Counted from the first letter of the stretch, positions 33,659 through 42,100 are shown. The stretch is DNA of 64,000 nt from JBJXGV01 sp046160485 (GCA_046160485.1 JBJXGV010000002.1:235380-299379); one strand, 5' to 3'. Numbers and translations: made by a program. Notes: generated from the sequence alone by a model not told the origin.

Positions 33659-36600
33659 TTACGCGTCCGGCGCTAGCCTCGCGTGCTTGGGGTTGGCCAG
33701 GATTCGCCCGAGCATCGCGAGGTCGACCGGCTTCGTCAGAAAGTGATCGAACCCCGACTCGTGCGCTCGCCGCTTGTCCCGTTCTTGTCCGTATCCGGTC
33801 ATCGCGACCAGTACGGTTTCCGCCGTCTCGGCGCGCTGGCGAAGCGCGGACGCGACCTCGTGGCCGCTCATTTTCGGCAATCCGATATCGAGCAGCACGA
33901 CATCGAATGTCGCGAGTTTCGTCAGTTCGATCGCGGTTGGACCGTCGTGCGCGACGGTGACGGTGTGGCCCATCGATCGAAGGAGCATCGAGAGGCTCGC
34001 GGCCCCGTCGACGTTGTCCTCGACGATGAGGACCGCGCGCCCCGCGCTGGGCATCTCGCGCTCCGCGGGACCCGGCGCGGCGCCTCGGCGCTCGTCGCTG
34101 GGTGCGAGCGCTTCCGCCGCCGGGAGGCGCACGACGAACTCGCTGCCGCCGCCGATGCCCGCGCTGCGCGCTTCCATCCTTCCACCGTGAAGCTCGACGA
34201 GGCGGCGTGACAGCGTGAGCCCGATGCCGAGCCCAGCACTCGGGCTATCGCTCGGGTGCACTTGCTGGAAGCTCTCGAAGATTCGCGGAAGCACTTCCGG
34301 TGCGATGCCGATGCCGGTGTCGATCACGCTGATCACCGCTTCGTTCCCCTCGCGAGTGACGATCAGGCGGATGCGCCCTTCCGCGGGCGTGTACTTGGCG
34401 GCGTTGGTGAGGAGGTTCGTTAGCGACTGCTCGAGCCGAATCGGATCCGCATCGAGAAAGACCGGTTCGGACGGAAGCGTGACGAAGAGCGTGTGCCGGT
34501 TCGAGGCGACGAGCGCGCGCGTCGCTTCCACCGCGTTCGCGACGGCGTCCGCGACGTTGATCTTCTTGCGATGGAGCTCGATCTTTCCGTGCGTCACTCG
34601 GGAAACCTCGAGCAGGTCGTCGACGAGCTGCTTGAGGACTTGGACCTGCCGATCCATCATGCCCCGCGCTTCGTCGATATCTCGCGGGTTGGCGGGCCGC
34701 TGGTTGACGATCTGAAGGGCGTTGTGAATCGTGGCGAGCGGGTTCCGCAACTCGTGGCCGAGAATCGCGAGGAACTCGTCTTTGCGCCGGTCGTCGTCCT
34801 TGAGCGTCTCTTCCGCGCGGCGCCGCTCCGTGATGTCGATGCAGCTTGCGATGTACCCGCCAAACGCGCCGCCACTATCGAAGCGTGGCACTCCGTGGCT
34901 GAGAACCCAGCGAAACTCGCCGTCCGCGCGCCGGAGGCGGTACTCCATTCGGAACGGCTCGCGCCTATCGAACGCATTGCCATACGTGCGGAGGCAGTGA
35001 TCGAGATCGTCGGGATGAACACCCTCCGCCCAGCCGAGCCCAAGCTCGTCCGCGATCGTGCGGCCCGTGAAGTCGAGCCAAACTTGGTTGAAGTAGGTCC
35101 CGAGCTTGCGCGTGTCGGCGACGCAGATCAGCACGGGCGCCGCGTCGGCCATCAGGCGGAAGCGTTCTTCGCTCTCGCGGAGCGCCGCTTCCGCGCGCCA
35201 GCGCTCCGTGATGTCCGCGCACATGCCGATCCATTCGCGCAGTTCGCCGTTCTCGCGGAACACCGGCGTCGCGCGCACACGGAAGTGGCGGTACTTGCTG
35301 CTCCCGGCGTGCCAGATCCGGCTCTCCGCTTCGAACGGACGCTTCGCACTCACCGTCGCAAGCCATGCATCGCGGAATGCCTCGCGGTCGTCCGGGTGGA
35401 TCGCCGATGTCCAACCGAATCCCTTCGCTTCCTCCCACGATTGGGCTGTCACGGCCTGCCACGACGCCTGCGGCGATTCGAAGCTACCGTCGAGATCCGC
35501 GGTCCAGACAATCTCGGAGACGGCGGTGACGAGCGAGCGATACCTCGACTCGCTCAATTTGATCGCGTCTTCGGCCTGCTTGCGCTGTGTCATCTCTCGG
35601 ACGACGACCACGATTCCCTGGATATCCCCGTCTCCATCGCTGATCGCCGACGCGCTGTATTCGATCGCGGTTTCTTTTCCGCCTTGAAGCAGGATCGCCG
35701 CGCGGCTCAGCGACGACCCGTCGACGCTGCGGAGAAGCGCGGTCGGCTCCGTGAAACCGGAAAGCGGTAAGCGCGTCGTGTCGTCGACGATGCGGAAGAT
35801 TTCGGCCAGGTCCGTTCCGAGCGCCGCGGCGCTCGTCCATCCGGTAAGCGACTCCGCGATGTCGTTCAGAAACATGACGCGGCCCTCGCTGTCCGTGACG
35901 ACGACGCCGTCGCCGATGCTGGCGAGCGTCACGCGGAATTCTTCACGCTGGTCTCGGAGCGACCGCTCGGTTCTCGTGATCGCGGTGGTGAGGGCCATTG
36001 CCGATCCCGTGCCGACGATCACCCCGCCAGCAATCAGGATCATGAGTGTCACGAAGAGAGTCTCGAGGCTTTGGTGCGTCGATTCCTTCGCGATCAAGAG
36101 GCCCGTTTCAGTCGGGATGCGGATCTCGTCGTAGATGGCTTCGATCTCCCGCCGCAGGGCGATGAAGCGCGCGAGGTCGCGTGCTTGGTGCGCGTCGCGC
36201 GCGAGGTTTTCATCGACGTTGAGCGCAAGCGTGCGGAAGGCATTGTCGATCTCGGTGGCCCAATACTTCTCCGCGCCCGTGAGGCGCAGACTACGAAAGC
36301 GTTTGAGGCTCTCCTCGAAATCCGTCGCCCGAGCCGCTTGCTCCACGGCGTACTTCTCCTCCGCCGTCCGACGGTAGTGCATGACGGCCGCGCCGAGCTT
36401 CGCGACGTTCTTCTCCATCACCGCGGCCTCTTCGAGCTTGGTGAACCAATCGGGCCGCACGCGGTCGATCTTCGAGGCGAGGCCCTGATCGAGCAGCCGA
36501 TTCATCTCGTCGAAGCTCCGTGCGATCTTCGTGCTTTGCATCCGAAGCGAGTCGCTTCGATCCATTAGCAAGATTCCGAGCGTGTACGACTCGTTCTCGT

Positions 36601-36976
36601 TGCTCGTGAGCATCGAGATCCGCTTTTTGGCTTCGGGCGAATCCGTCAGCTCGTCGTACTGCCGGATCAGACGGTCGAACTCCTCGTGGGTCTTTGAGAG
36701 GCGCGCTTGCTCGAGCGGGTCGCCGCTTCCGAGGTACTGCAACACGGCGATCCCGTTTTCCATGAGATTCACGCCGAGTTTGTACGAGACGGCGTGAAGG
36801 GGTTCCTTCACCACCGTGAGTTCCATGAGCGTCTTCTCGAGCAGACCGATGCGCAGCCCGATGATGAGCCCCATGATCACGAGGAGCGCGATGAGCGCGC
36901 CGAAGCCGAGCCACAGGCGCTTCGCCGACGTCATGTCGAGCAGCTTGTCGAACCGGTTCTCTACGGATTTCAGCAT
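33659..36976 (-). CDS. Membrane hybrid sensor histidine kinase with three PAS domains and receiver
   Basis: This is a 1105-residue protein. TM1 (22-46) and TM2 (307-330) bracket a helical extracytoplasmic sensor of about 260 residues resembling a CHASE3/four-helix bundle. PAS domains lie at about 345-465, 475-595 and 602-720; the second and third end in 'MCADITERWRAE' and 'SCIDITERRRAE'. The HisKA H-box is 'LGHELRNPLATIHNAL' with His741. HATPase motifs include 'LLTNAAKYTP', 'VIDTGIGIAPEVL' and 'GLGIGLTLSRRLVELHGG'. The C-terminal receiver has Asp1030 in 'VVLLDIGLP' and Lys in 'LTKPVD'. There is no output domain, so a separate phosphotransfer step to a regulator, plausibly the NtrC-type protein at 38099, is expected. 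Confidence 0.93.
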   Translation of the reverse strand: MLKSVENRFDKLLDMTSAKRLWLGFGALIALLVIMGLIIGLRIGLLEKTLMELTVVKEPLHAVSYKLGVNLMENGIAVLQYLGSGDPLEQARLSKTHEEFDRLIRQYDELTDSPEAKKRISMLTSNENESYTLGILLMDRSDSLRMQSTKIARSFDEMNRLLDQGLASKIDRVRPDWFTKLEEAAVMEKNVAKLGAAVMHYRRTAEEKYAVEQAARATDFEESLKRFRSLRLTGAEKYWATEIDNAFRTLALNVDENLARDAHQARDLARFIALRREIEAIYDEIRIPTETGLLIAKESTHQSLETLFVTLMILIAGGVIVGTGSAMALTTAITRTERSLRDQREEFRVTLASIGDGVVVTDSEGRVMFLNDIAESLTGWTSAAALGTDLAEIFRIVDDTTRLPLSGFTEPTALLRSVDGSSLSRAAILLQGGKETAIEYSASAISDGDGDIQGIVVVVREMTQRKQAEDAIKLSESRYRSLVTAVSEIVWTADLDGSFESPQASWQAVTAQSWEEAKGFGWTSAIHPDDREAFRDAWLATVSAKRPFEAESRIWHAGSSKYRHFRVRATPVFRENGELREWIGMCADITERWRAEAALRESEERFRLMADAAPVLICVADTRKLGTYFNQVWLDFTGRTIADELGLGWAEGVHPDDLDHCLRTYGNAFDRREPFRMEYRLRRADGEFRWVLSHGVPRFDSGGAFGGYIASCIDITERRRAEETLKDDDRRKDEFLAILGHELRNPLATIHNALQIVNQRPANPRDIDEARGMMDRQVQVLKQLVDDLLEVSRVTHGKIELHRKKINVADAVANAVEATRALVASNRHTLFVTLPSEPVFLDADPIRLEQSLTNLLTNAAKYTPAEGRIRLIVTREGNEAVISVIDTGIGIAPEVLPRIFESFQQVHPSDSPSAGLGIGLTLSRRLVELHGGRMEARSAGIGGGSEFVVRLPAAEALAPSDERRGAAPGPAEREMPSAGRAVLIVEDNVDGAASLSMLLRSMGHTVTVAHDGPTAIELTKLATFDVVLLDIGLPKMSGHEVASALRQRAETAETVLVAMTGYGQERDKRRAHESGFDHFLTKPVDLAMLGRILANPKHARLAPDA

Positions 36977-37021
36977 CGGTAGTGGTTCCCCACGCGTGTC
37001 GCTAGCCGCGGTCGAAGAGTA

Positions 37022-37198
37022 TCACGGCTCTTCGATTCGTCGCGATTGTCGCCGGCGCGTTCGTGCCGCTGGCGGCGCGGCGCTTTCTACGCGCGGGCGA
37101 GGACGGACGACTGCCGACGGCTTTGGTTTCCGGACACGCTGGGGCTTCCGCGTTCTGTTGCTCGATGACGGTCGTGTTCTCGTCTTACGCTTCTCCAT
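37022..37198 (-). CDS. Possible small basic protein
   Basis: A 58-residue ORF begins at ATG 37198, with GGAG 6 nt upstream (an in-frame ATG at 37204 touches that GGAG). It is 34% or so Arg/Lys, with many Pro and Ser and no hydrophobic segment. It lies 27 nt after the upstream TM-protein stop and 45 nt before the kinase start on the same strand. Composition alone could also arise from GC-rich non-coding sequence, so the call is tentative. Confidence 0.3.
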   Translation of the reverse strand: MEKRKTRTRPSSSNRTRKPQRVRKPKPSAVVRPRPRVESAAPPAARTRRRQSRRIEEP

Positions 37199-37225
37199 CG
37201 TCATCTCCGTCCACGCCCGCGATCG

Positions 37226-37408
37226 CTAAGAAACGCAACCTCGGACGAGCCAAACGATCAGAATCAGTGGAAGCGGGACGCCGAGCGCCCACAGCAGCAC
37301 CAACGGTCGAACCTTGCCCCGCTGGGACATTCGTTGTTTCACGTCCGGGCGCTTCCGGGACGTAGACGAATAGCTCAACGCTGAATCCAACGACCCACGG
37401 TGCGACAT
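37226..37408 (-). CDS. Small single-helix membrane protein
   Basis: This 60-residue protein starts at ATG 37406-37408, with GAGGAG 8 nt upstream. A polar Ser/Arg-rich N-terminus is followed by 'RGKVRPLVLLWALGVPLP' and 'LILIVWLVRGC', one C-terminal membrane helix. I have the impression of similar short 'ALGVPLP...RGC' proteins in other bacteria, but no function is known. A good sigma-54 promoter candidate lies about 45 nt upstream, and the kinase gene follows on the same strand. Confidence 0.62.
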   Translation of the reverse strand: MSHRGSLDSALSYSSTSRKRPDVKQRMSQRGKVRPLVLLWALGVPLPLILIVWLVRGCVS

Positions 37409-37448
37409 GATTTCGACTCCTCGCGTCAACGTGCCGGGTCGGAAGCTA

Positions 37449-37463
37449 GCAATCGCGGTGCCG
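37449..37463 (-). promoter_or_regulatory. Sigma-54 promoter candidate (small TM protein and histidine kinase)
   Basis: On the minus strand CGGCACCGCGATTGC differs from TGGCAC-N5-TTGC only in the first base, and GG-N10-GC spacing is exact. The start point near 37437 gives a leader of about 30 nt. It may drive 37408, 37198, the kinase and the H-box protein. It is back-to-back with the promoter at 37505. Confidence 0.65.
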
Positions 37464-37504
37464 CGTTCCATCGCGCCGTAGCTTCGTGGCGCCGGCGAGC
37501 TTTG

Positions 37505-37519
37505 CGGCATCGCGCTTGC
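37505..37519 (+). promoter_or_regulatory. Sigma-54 promoter candidate for DUF4383 gene
   Basis: CGGCATCGCGCTTGC has GG-N10-GC spacing and TTGC at -12. The start near 37531 leaves room for CAGGAGG before the ATG at 37559. Only 41 nt separate it from the divergent candidate at 37449-37463. Confidence 0.55.
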
Positions 37520-37558
37520 GTGGCATGCCCGTGCGCCCTTTCGGTCAGGAGGCACCAC

Positions 37559-38035
37559 ATGCTTCGGCGATTCGTTTTCATCTACGCGCTCGTGTTTCTC
37601 GTGATCGCAACGCTCGGCTGTGTCGTCCACGAAGCGGAGTCCTTCCCTGCGGCGGAGCTGTCCGGATTGTTTCGCGTGAGCGGGTTCAACATGCTTGTCC
37701 ATCTGCTGATCGGACTTGCGGGGCTCGCCGCCGCGATGGGCGGGGCAGCGGCTTGCCGTATCTACGCCCGCATGGTGGGGATCACGTACGTCGCGGTCGG
37801 CGTCCTGCGGTTACTTTCGCCGGCTACGCTCGGTCTGGTGCCGCTGAGCGGGTCCGAGATCGCGTTGCACACGCTCAGTGGCGCGATCGCGATGAACCTC
37901 GGCTTCTCGCGCCGATTTGCTTTGCCGCGTGTAATTCCTACGCCTCCCGTCGGGCGGTTCTTACACGCGCGCGAGTTCGATCTCGCGTCGAAGGGGTTGC
38001 TCGCGGGGGCCGCGGATGTCCCGAAGGCGCACTAG
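37559..38035 (+). CDS. DUF4383 family membrane protein
   Basis: This 158-residue protein starts at ATG 37559, 7 nt after AGGAGG. Four hydrophobic segments are visible ('FIYALVFLVIATLGCVV', 'MLVHLLIGLAGLAAAMGG', 'YARMVGITYVAVGVLRLL', 'IALHTLSGAIAMNLGF'), in the pattern of DUF4383 proteins ('N..HL..G..G' and 'D..LH...G'). The C-terminal 30 residues are soluble. Function unknown; such proteins are often stress-induced. Confidence 0.8.
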   Translation: MLRRFVFIYALVFLVIATLGCVVHEAESFPAAELSGLFRVSGFNMLVHLLIGLAGLAAAMGGAAACRIYARMVGITYVAVGVLRLLSPATLGLVPLSGSEIALHTLSGAIAMNLGFSRRFALPRVIPTPPVGRFLHAREFDLASKGLLAGAADVPKAH

Positions 38036-38098
38036 GGCCGCTCGTGGATCGCGGAGCACACGGCGTCGTAAGACGCGAACGGAGCGTCCGCCGTTTGT

Positions 38099-39448
38099 CT
38101 ACTTCCAGCCGTAGGCGTTAAGCCGGTTGTAGAGCGTCTTCAAGCTGATCTTGAGGATGGCGGCGGCTTTCCGCTTATCTCCGTCGCAATGCTCGAGCGT
38201 CGCGAGGATCATGCGCTGCTCGACCTCGTCGAGCGCCGTGCCGACTTTGACGCTGAGGCACGCCTCCGAGTCCGGAGTCGCGACGGGGACCGACTCCACG
38301 CCGAGCGAGAGGGCATCGAGTCCGATGATGTCTTCCGACAGGATGAACGCACGGTGAACGAGGTTCTTCAGCTCGCGAACGTTGCCCGGCCACGAGTGCG
38401 CGCGCATGCGGTGAAGCGTCGAGCGCGAAAACTCCTTCTGCGTGCCTGCCGCCTTGTTGAGCCGCGCGAGGAACTCGCTTGCGAGCAGCTCGATGTCTTC
38501 GCGGCGATCGCGTAGCGGCGGCAGCGTCAGTGGGAAGACGTTCAGCCTGTAGTGAAGGTCGGGCCGCAGCTTTCCATCCGCGATCGCTTCTTCCGGCACG
38601 CGATTCGTCGCCGCGATGACGCGCACATCGACCGCGACGGGCTGTTGACCGCCGACGCGGTGGAGCGAACCGGTCTCGAGCACGCGGAGCAGTTTGACCT
38701 GCAGCTCGATCGGCATTTCCGTGATCTCGTCGAGGAAGAGCGTCCCTTTATGCGCCCGCTCGAAATGGCCGCGATGCATCCGCTCGGCGCCGGTGAAGCT
38801 GCCGCGCTCGTGGCCGAACAACTCGCTCTCGATGAGGTTCGGCGAAACGGCGCCGCAGTTGATCGGAACGAACGCTTCCTTTCGCCGCGTGCTCAGCTCG
38901 TGGATCCTCTGCGCGACGAGTTCCTTGCCGGTTCCCGTCTCACCGACGACGAAGACCGTCGCGTCGGTGCGCGCGACCTTCTCGATGAGGTCGTAGATTC
39001 GCTGCATCGCCGGCGCGGCGCCGCAGAGAGATCCGAAGCGTCCGAGATTGCGTAGCTCCGTGCGCAGCGTGCCGATTTCTTCCTTGAGTTCGCGCGCGCC
39101 CGCGACGCTCGTCAGCACGGCCTTGATGCGATCCCAGTCGACCGGTTTCGTGAGGTACTGCGACACGCCCAATCGCGTGGCCTCGACGGCCGAATCGATG
39201 CTGCCGTGTCCGGTGACCATCACGATCTCGGTACGCGGGAACTCGCGGAGGTCGGTAAGCAAGTCGATCCCGCTTCCGTCTGGGAGCTGCATGTCGAGAA
39301 GCACGACGTCGGGCGTCGTCTTCTCCATCTCCTCACGTGCGGTCTTCAGTGTGGGAGCGGTGCTCGTCGTGAATCCTTCGCGAGCGATCAGCTCCGCGAC
39401 GCCGTTGAGGAATGTATCGTCGTCATCGATGATCAGCACGTGGGGCAC
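38099..39448 (-). CDS. NtrC-family sigma-54-dependent response regulator
   Basis: This 449-residue protein has a receiver (1-115, phospho-acceptor Asp52 in 'VVLLDMQLP', 'YLTKPVDWD'). An AAA+ domain follows (about 138-375): Walker A 'GETGTGKE' 169-176, the sigma-54 contact loop 'GSFTGA' 216-221 (Ser in place of the usual first Ala of GAFTGA), Walker B 'GTLFLDE' and 'HSWPGNVRELKN'. A Fis-type HTH ends the protein ('KRKAAAILKISLKTLYNRL'). The start is GTG 39446-39448 with CAGGAG upstream. It is the obvious activator for the sigma-54 promoters listed here, and the hybrid kinase at 33659 is its likely input. Confidence 0.95.
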   Translation of the reverse strand: MPHVLIIDDDDTFLNGVAELIAREGFTTSTAPTLKTAREEMEKTTPDVVLLDMQLPDGSGIDLLTDLREFPRTEIVMVTGHGSIDSAVEATRLGVSQYLTKPVDWDRIKAVLTSVAGARELKEEIGTLRTELRNLGRFGSLCGAAPAMQRIYDLIEKVARTDATVFVVGETGTGKELVAQRIHELSTRRKEAFVPINCGAVSPNLIESELFGHERGSFTGAERMHRGHFERAHKGTLFLDEITEMPIELQVKLLRVLETGSLHRVGGQQPVAVDVRVIAATNRVPEEAIADGKLRPDLHYRLNVFPLTLPPLRDRREDIELLASEFLARLNKAAGTQKEFSRSTLHRMRAHSWPGNVRELKNLVHRAFILSEDIIGLDALSLGVESVPVATPDSEACLSVKVGTALDEVEQRMILATLEHCDGDKRKAAAILKISLKTLYNRLNAYGWK

Positions 39449-39611
39449 GGTGACTCCTGCGATTCGAGTAAAGAGAGTCGAGCATTTCTCGAGACGGTGA
39501 TTTGTAGACTACACAACCCGGTTCTTTCGCGCCAGGCACGGAGTTCCGCGCCCCGCGCGCGTGTCGCGAGTTAGTTCCGTTCGCGGCATACGGCTCGAGC
39601 TGCGAACAGCT

Positions 39612-39626
39612 TGGCACGGCGCCTGC
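39612..39626 (+). promoter_or_regulatory. Sigma-54 promoter candidate for DUF948/YtxH operon
   Basis: TGGCACGGCGCCTGC carries a perfect -24 block and GG-N10-GC spacing; the -12 block is CTGC. A short inverted repeat AGCTG-CGAA-CAGCT precedes it (39598-39611). The start near 39638 is about 60 nt before the GTG at 39700. Confidence 0.6.
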
Positions 39627-39699
39627 TCTTACCAGTCCATCAAAGCCTTCGGGAAGTCTTGATCCGCCACGCGTTGCGGAAATCCAAAGGAGAGAGATC

Positions 39700-40062
39700 G
39701 TGACGATGTCGAACATTTTCTTGGTTGTGGCGGCGCTCGTCGTGGGTGTCGTCGGATTTTACTTGGCAAGGATGCTCGCGCAACTGACTAAGACGCTCAC
39801 AAGAGTGGACACGACGCTCACGGAGATCGATCAGGTGCTCGGGCACGCGGAACGTGTGGTTGCGATGGCAGACACACAGGTTCGGGCCGTCGCAAGCGGT
39901 CTGACGGAGTTGCAACACCGCGCACGTAGCATGGGCGCTTCCATCGATCGATTCAGGCAGGGTATTGCGCAACCTCTGGCAACGACCGCGAGCGTTCTCG
40001 GGTTCGTCACGAACGCTCTCGGCATCACATCAAAAAGCAAAGGGGGAAATCACCATGTATGA
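39700..40062 (+). CDS. DUF948-like membrane-anchored protein
   Basis: This 120-residue protein starts at GTG 39700, 7 nt after AAAGGAG. One N-terminal membrane helix ('IFLVVAALVVGVVGFYLA') is followed by a long amphipathic helix with regular 'L..T....D..L..ID' spacing, typical of DUF948 proteins. The tail 'TTASVLGFVTNALGI' is mildly hydrophobic. It overlaps the following YtxH gene by 8 nt, the usual partner of DUF948. Role unknown; linked to general stress in Firmicutes. Confidence 0.82.
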   Translation: MTMSNIFLVVAALVVGVVGFYLARMLAQLTKTLTRVDTTLTEIDQVLGHAERVVAMADTQVRAVASGLTELQHRARSMGASIDRFRQGIAQPLATTASVLGFVTNALGITSKSKGGNHHV

Positions 40063-40393
40063 CAACCAGGGCTCTTCGCAGCACGGCGGTGCTGGAGTTG
40101 TTCTCGCGTTTCTGGTGGGCGGAGTCGTCGGTGCTGGCATCGCACTCCTCGTGGCGCCGCGGACCGGAGCCGATACGCGCCGCGAGATCGGGGCCGCCGC
40201 CTCTCGGGCCGGCGTGAAGGTTCGCGACGGAGTGGGAGAGATTGCCGGCAAGGTTCGCGATAACGTGGAGCACATGACCGACAAGGTCCGCGACAACGTC
40301 GAGGACGTGGCGGCAAAGGTTCGCACGAATGTCGATGAATGGAAGAACCGCCCTGAGAACCGGGTCGCAGGCGCGGCCAACTCGCCGAAGTAG
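40055..40393 (+). CDS. YtxH domain protein
   Basis: This 112-residue protein starts at ATG 40055 after AAAGGGGGA. It has a glycine-rich membrane helix 'VVLAFLVGGVVGAGIALLVAP' (about 15-35), then 'RTGADTRREI' as in YtxH. A coiled helix with three copies of 'KVRDNVE'-like heptads ('KVRDNVEHMTD', 'KVRDNVEDVAA', 'KVRTNVDEWKN') follows. It is co-translated with the DUF948 gene. Such proteins are small, membrane-bound and stress-induced, with unknown biochemical role. Confidence 0.85.
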   Translation: MYDNQGSSQHGGAGVVLAFLVGGVVGAGIALLVAPRTGADTRREIGAAASRAGVKVRDGVGEIAGKVRDNVEHMTDKVRDNVEDVAAKVRTNVDEWKNRPENRVAGAANSPK

Positions 40394-40442
40394 ATTTCAC
40401 CGATCCTAGACTTCATCACTGCGTCAATTTGATCGATCCGCG

Positions 40443-40460
40443 GGGCCCAGCGATGGGCCC
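40443..40460 (+). terminator. Weak hairpin after ytxH
   Basis: GGGCCC (40443-40448) and GGGCCC (40455-40460) pair around AGCGAT and are followed by TGCTTTC. It would separate the ytxH operon from the LPRTA-protein gene. Confidence 0.4.
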
Positions 40461-40499
40461 TGCTTTCATCCGAACAAGATTAAGAGGGGGGGGGTCGAA

Positions 40500-41153
40500 A
40501 TGAAGACTTCCAACTTCCTCGTGGCGCTTACTGTCGCGCTCACGAGTCTGGTTCTTTCGCGAAACGCGATGGCGGCTTCGGTCACGGGCACCGTTGTGAC
40601 GAAGACAGCCGACACAATCGTGATCAGCACGCCGAGCGGCCAGGAGACGTATCACGTCATGGGCACGAACGTGTATCCCGCCGGAGCGGATGTCGGAAGC
40701 CGCGTCACCATCAACTACATTCCCTCCACGACGAGTGCGCCGAGCCACGCGGATGCGATCGTGATCGCGTCCGTGTCGGTGCCGACGTCACCGTTGTCCA
40801 CCGGGACGACCTCGACTTCGTCGGTAACCGGGACGGTCGATTCAAGATCCGGTAGCAACGTTGTTATCAGTACTCCCAGCGGCCAGCGAACGTTTCTCGT
40901 TGCGGGTGACAGCATGTTCCCGGCCGGCACGAATGTCGGTGACCGCGTTACGGTCGCGTTCGTCCCGCAGACCGGCGGCACGGGCGATCGCGCGGATCGG
41001 ATTACGCTCGTGTCCGCTCACACGCGGACACGCGCGTCGGACAACGGATCGCTGCCTCGGACGGCCGGCGCAACACCTCTGCTAGCTGCGCTCGGGTTGG
41101 CCGCGATCGCTGGCGGATTCGTCCTTCGGAACGCCGTGAAGCGAGGCTCGTAG
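40500..41153 (+). CDS. Exported protein with LPRTA sortase-sorting signal
   Basis: This 217-residue protein has a signal peptide ('ALTVALTSLVLSRNAMAAS'). Two copies of a beta-rich module follow: 'SVTGTVVTKTADTIVISTPS' and 'SVTGTVDSRSGSNVVISTPS', each continued by a 'GQ.T..V.G....PAG..VG.RVT' pattern. The C-terminus is a textbook cell-wall sorting signal: 'SLPRTAGATP' (LPRTA at 185-189), a hydrophobic stretch 'LLAALGLAAIAGGFVL' and basic 'RNAVKRGS'. A sortase gene lies 98 nt downstream, so it is the probable substrate. A poly-G/AAGAGG tract sits upstream of the ATG. Confidence 0.85.
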   Translation: MKTSNFLVALTVALTSLVLSRNAMAASVTGTVVTKTADTIVISTPSGQETYHVMGTNVYPAGADVGSRVTINYIPSTTSAPSHADAIVIASVSVPTSPLSTGTTSTSSVTGTVDSRSGSNVVISTPSGQRTFLVAGDSMFPAGTNVGDRVTVAFVPQTGGTGDRADRITLVSAHTRTRASDNGSLPRTAGATPLLAALGLAAIAGGFVLRNAVKRGS

Positions 41154-41171
41154 CACGGACCATCGATGACG

Positions 41172-41201
41172 CCCTGGCGCCGGGTCTATCCGGCGCTAGG
41201 G
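41172..41201 (+). terminator. Intrinsic terminator between LPRTA protein and sortase
   Basis: CCCTGGCGCCGG (41172-41183) pairs with CCGGCGCTAGGG (41190-41201), 12 bp with one G-T wobble and a GTCTAT loop, followed by ATTTTGATTTC. Good rho-independent form, so the sortase gene probably has its own promoter or depends on read-through. Confidence 0.75.
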
Positions 41202-41251
41202 ATTTTGATTTCGCAGTTCGCCACTCTTAGATCCCACCGGATCGAGACACC

Positions 41252-41887
41252 ATGCGAGCGATGAGAACACTTCAAATCGTCTACCGCACTCTGATCGGGC
41301 TCGGGTTCGTGTCCGCCGCGTACGCGAGCGCCGGAGTCATCGAATCGGAGTGGGCGCAAGCGCGGGCAGGTCGAGCATTCGCGGAGGCTCGGCTCGGGTC
41401 GAGCGGCGATGCTCGTCTGGAGCCGGCGCGCAACACGCTCGTGCCGTCGAGGATGCCATCGCCGGAGCGAGGCGAGCCAGTCGGGCGTATCGAGATTCCG
41501 CGGATCGACCTCTCGGCGATGGTTCTCGAAGGTGATGACGCGCGAACGCTTCGGCGTGGCGTCGGGCATCTAGCCCGCACGCCGTTGCCCGGCGAAGGTG
41601 GGAACACATGCCTCGCCGGTCACCGCGACACATTTTTCCGCGCGCTCAAAGACGTGCGCGTTGGAGACGTGATTCGCTTCGCCACGCTCCATGACGCCTA
41701 TGCATACCGCGTGGACTCGCTCCTCATCGTGGACCCCGGCGACGTATGGGTGCTCGGTCCTTCAAGCGAGCCGACACTCACACTGGTCTCCTGTTACCCG
41801 TTCTACTTCGTCGGCCGCGCACCGAAGCGCTTTGTCGTGCGAGCCAGCGCGTACACCTCCGCAGTCGACGAGCTGACGCGGTATTAG
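41252..41887 (+). CDS. Sortase (class D-like)
   Basis: This 211-residue sortase has an N-terminal membrane anchor (about 8-28, 'IVYRTLIGLGFVSAAYAS'). It also has 'RIEIPRIDLSAMVLEG', the catalytic His124 in 'CLAGHRDTFF', Cys181 in 'LTLVSCYPF' and Arg193 in 'KRFVVRA', the complete sortase triad. Sortases cut LPxT(G/A) motifs and transfer the protein to an envelope acceptor amine. The LPRTA protein immediately upstream is the obvious substrate. Finding this in an apparent diderm is less common than in Firmicutes. The start is not backed by a strong Shine-Dalgarno; ATG 41261 is an alternative. Confidence 0.92.
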   Translation: MRAMRTLQIVYRTLIGLGFVSAAYASAGVIESEWAQARAGRAFAEARLGSSGDARLEPARNTLVPSRMPSPERGEPVGRIEIPRIDLSAMVLEGDDARTLRRGVGHLARTPLPGEGGNTCLAGHRDTFFRALKDVRVGDVIRFATLHDAYAYRVDSLLIVDPGDVWVLGPSSEPTLTLVSCYPFYFVGRAPKRFVVRASAYTSAVDELTRY

Positions 41888-42005
41888 CGTCGCAGTTTGA
41901 ACAATCTGCTCGCGTCCGCTGCCGGAAACTTTCGTCGCGACCGACTGAATCGGCATAGATGCACGAGCACGCGGTAGTCGCGAGACGTTAGGCATGCGAA
42001 ACACC

Positions 42006-42020
42006 TGGCACGTTGGTTGC
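42006..42020 (+). promoter_or_regulatory. Sigma-54 promoter candidate for DUF892 gene
   Basis: TGGCACGTTGGTTGC is a full match to TGGCACG-N4-TTGC. It is the best sigma-54 element in the window. The start near 42032 leaves a leader of about 68 nt before the ATG at 42101. Confidence 0.8.
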
Positions 42021-42100
42021 CGTGCGTGAGCAGGTGGTGCTTCGCAAATCCTACGCGGAACTCAAACGCAGAATTCTCGTAACCCGAAGGAGTCAGCGTC

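Noticed and set aside
36977..37021. Sigma-54 promoter directly before the histidine kinase
   Set aside because: GG-N10-GC spacing exists on the minus strand (CGGCTAGCGACACGC), but TGGCAC and TTGC blocks are poor.
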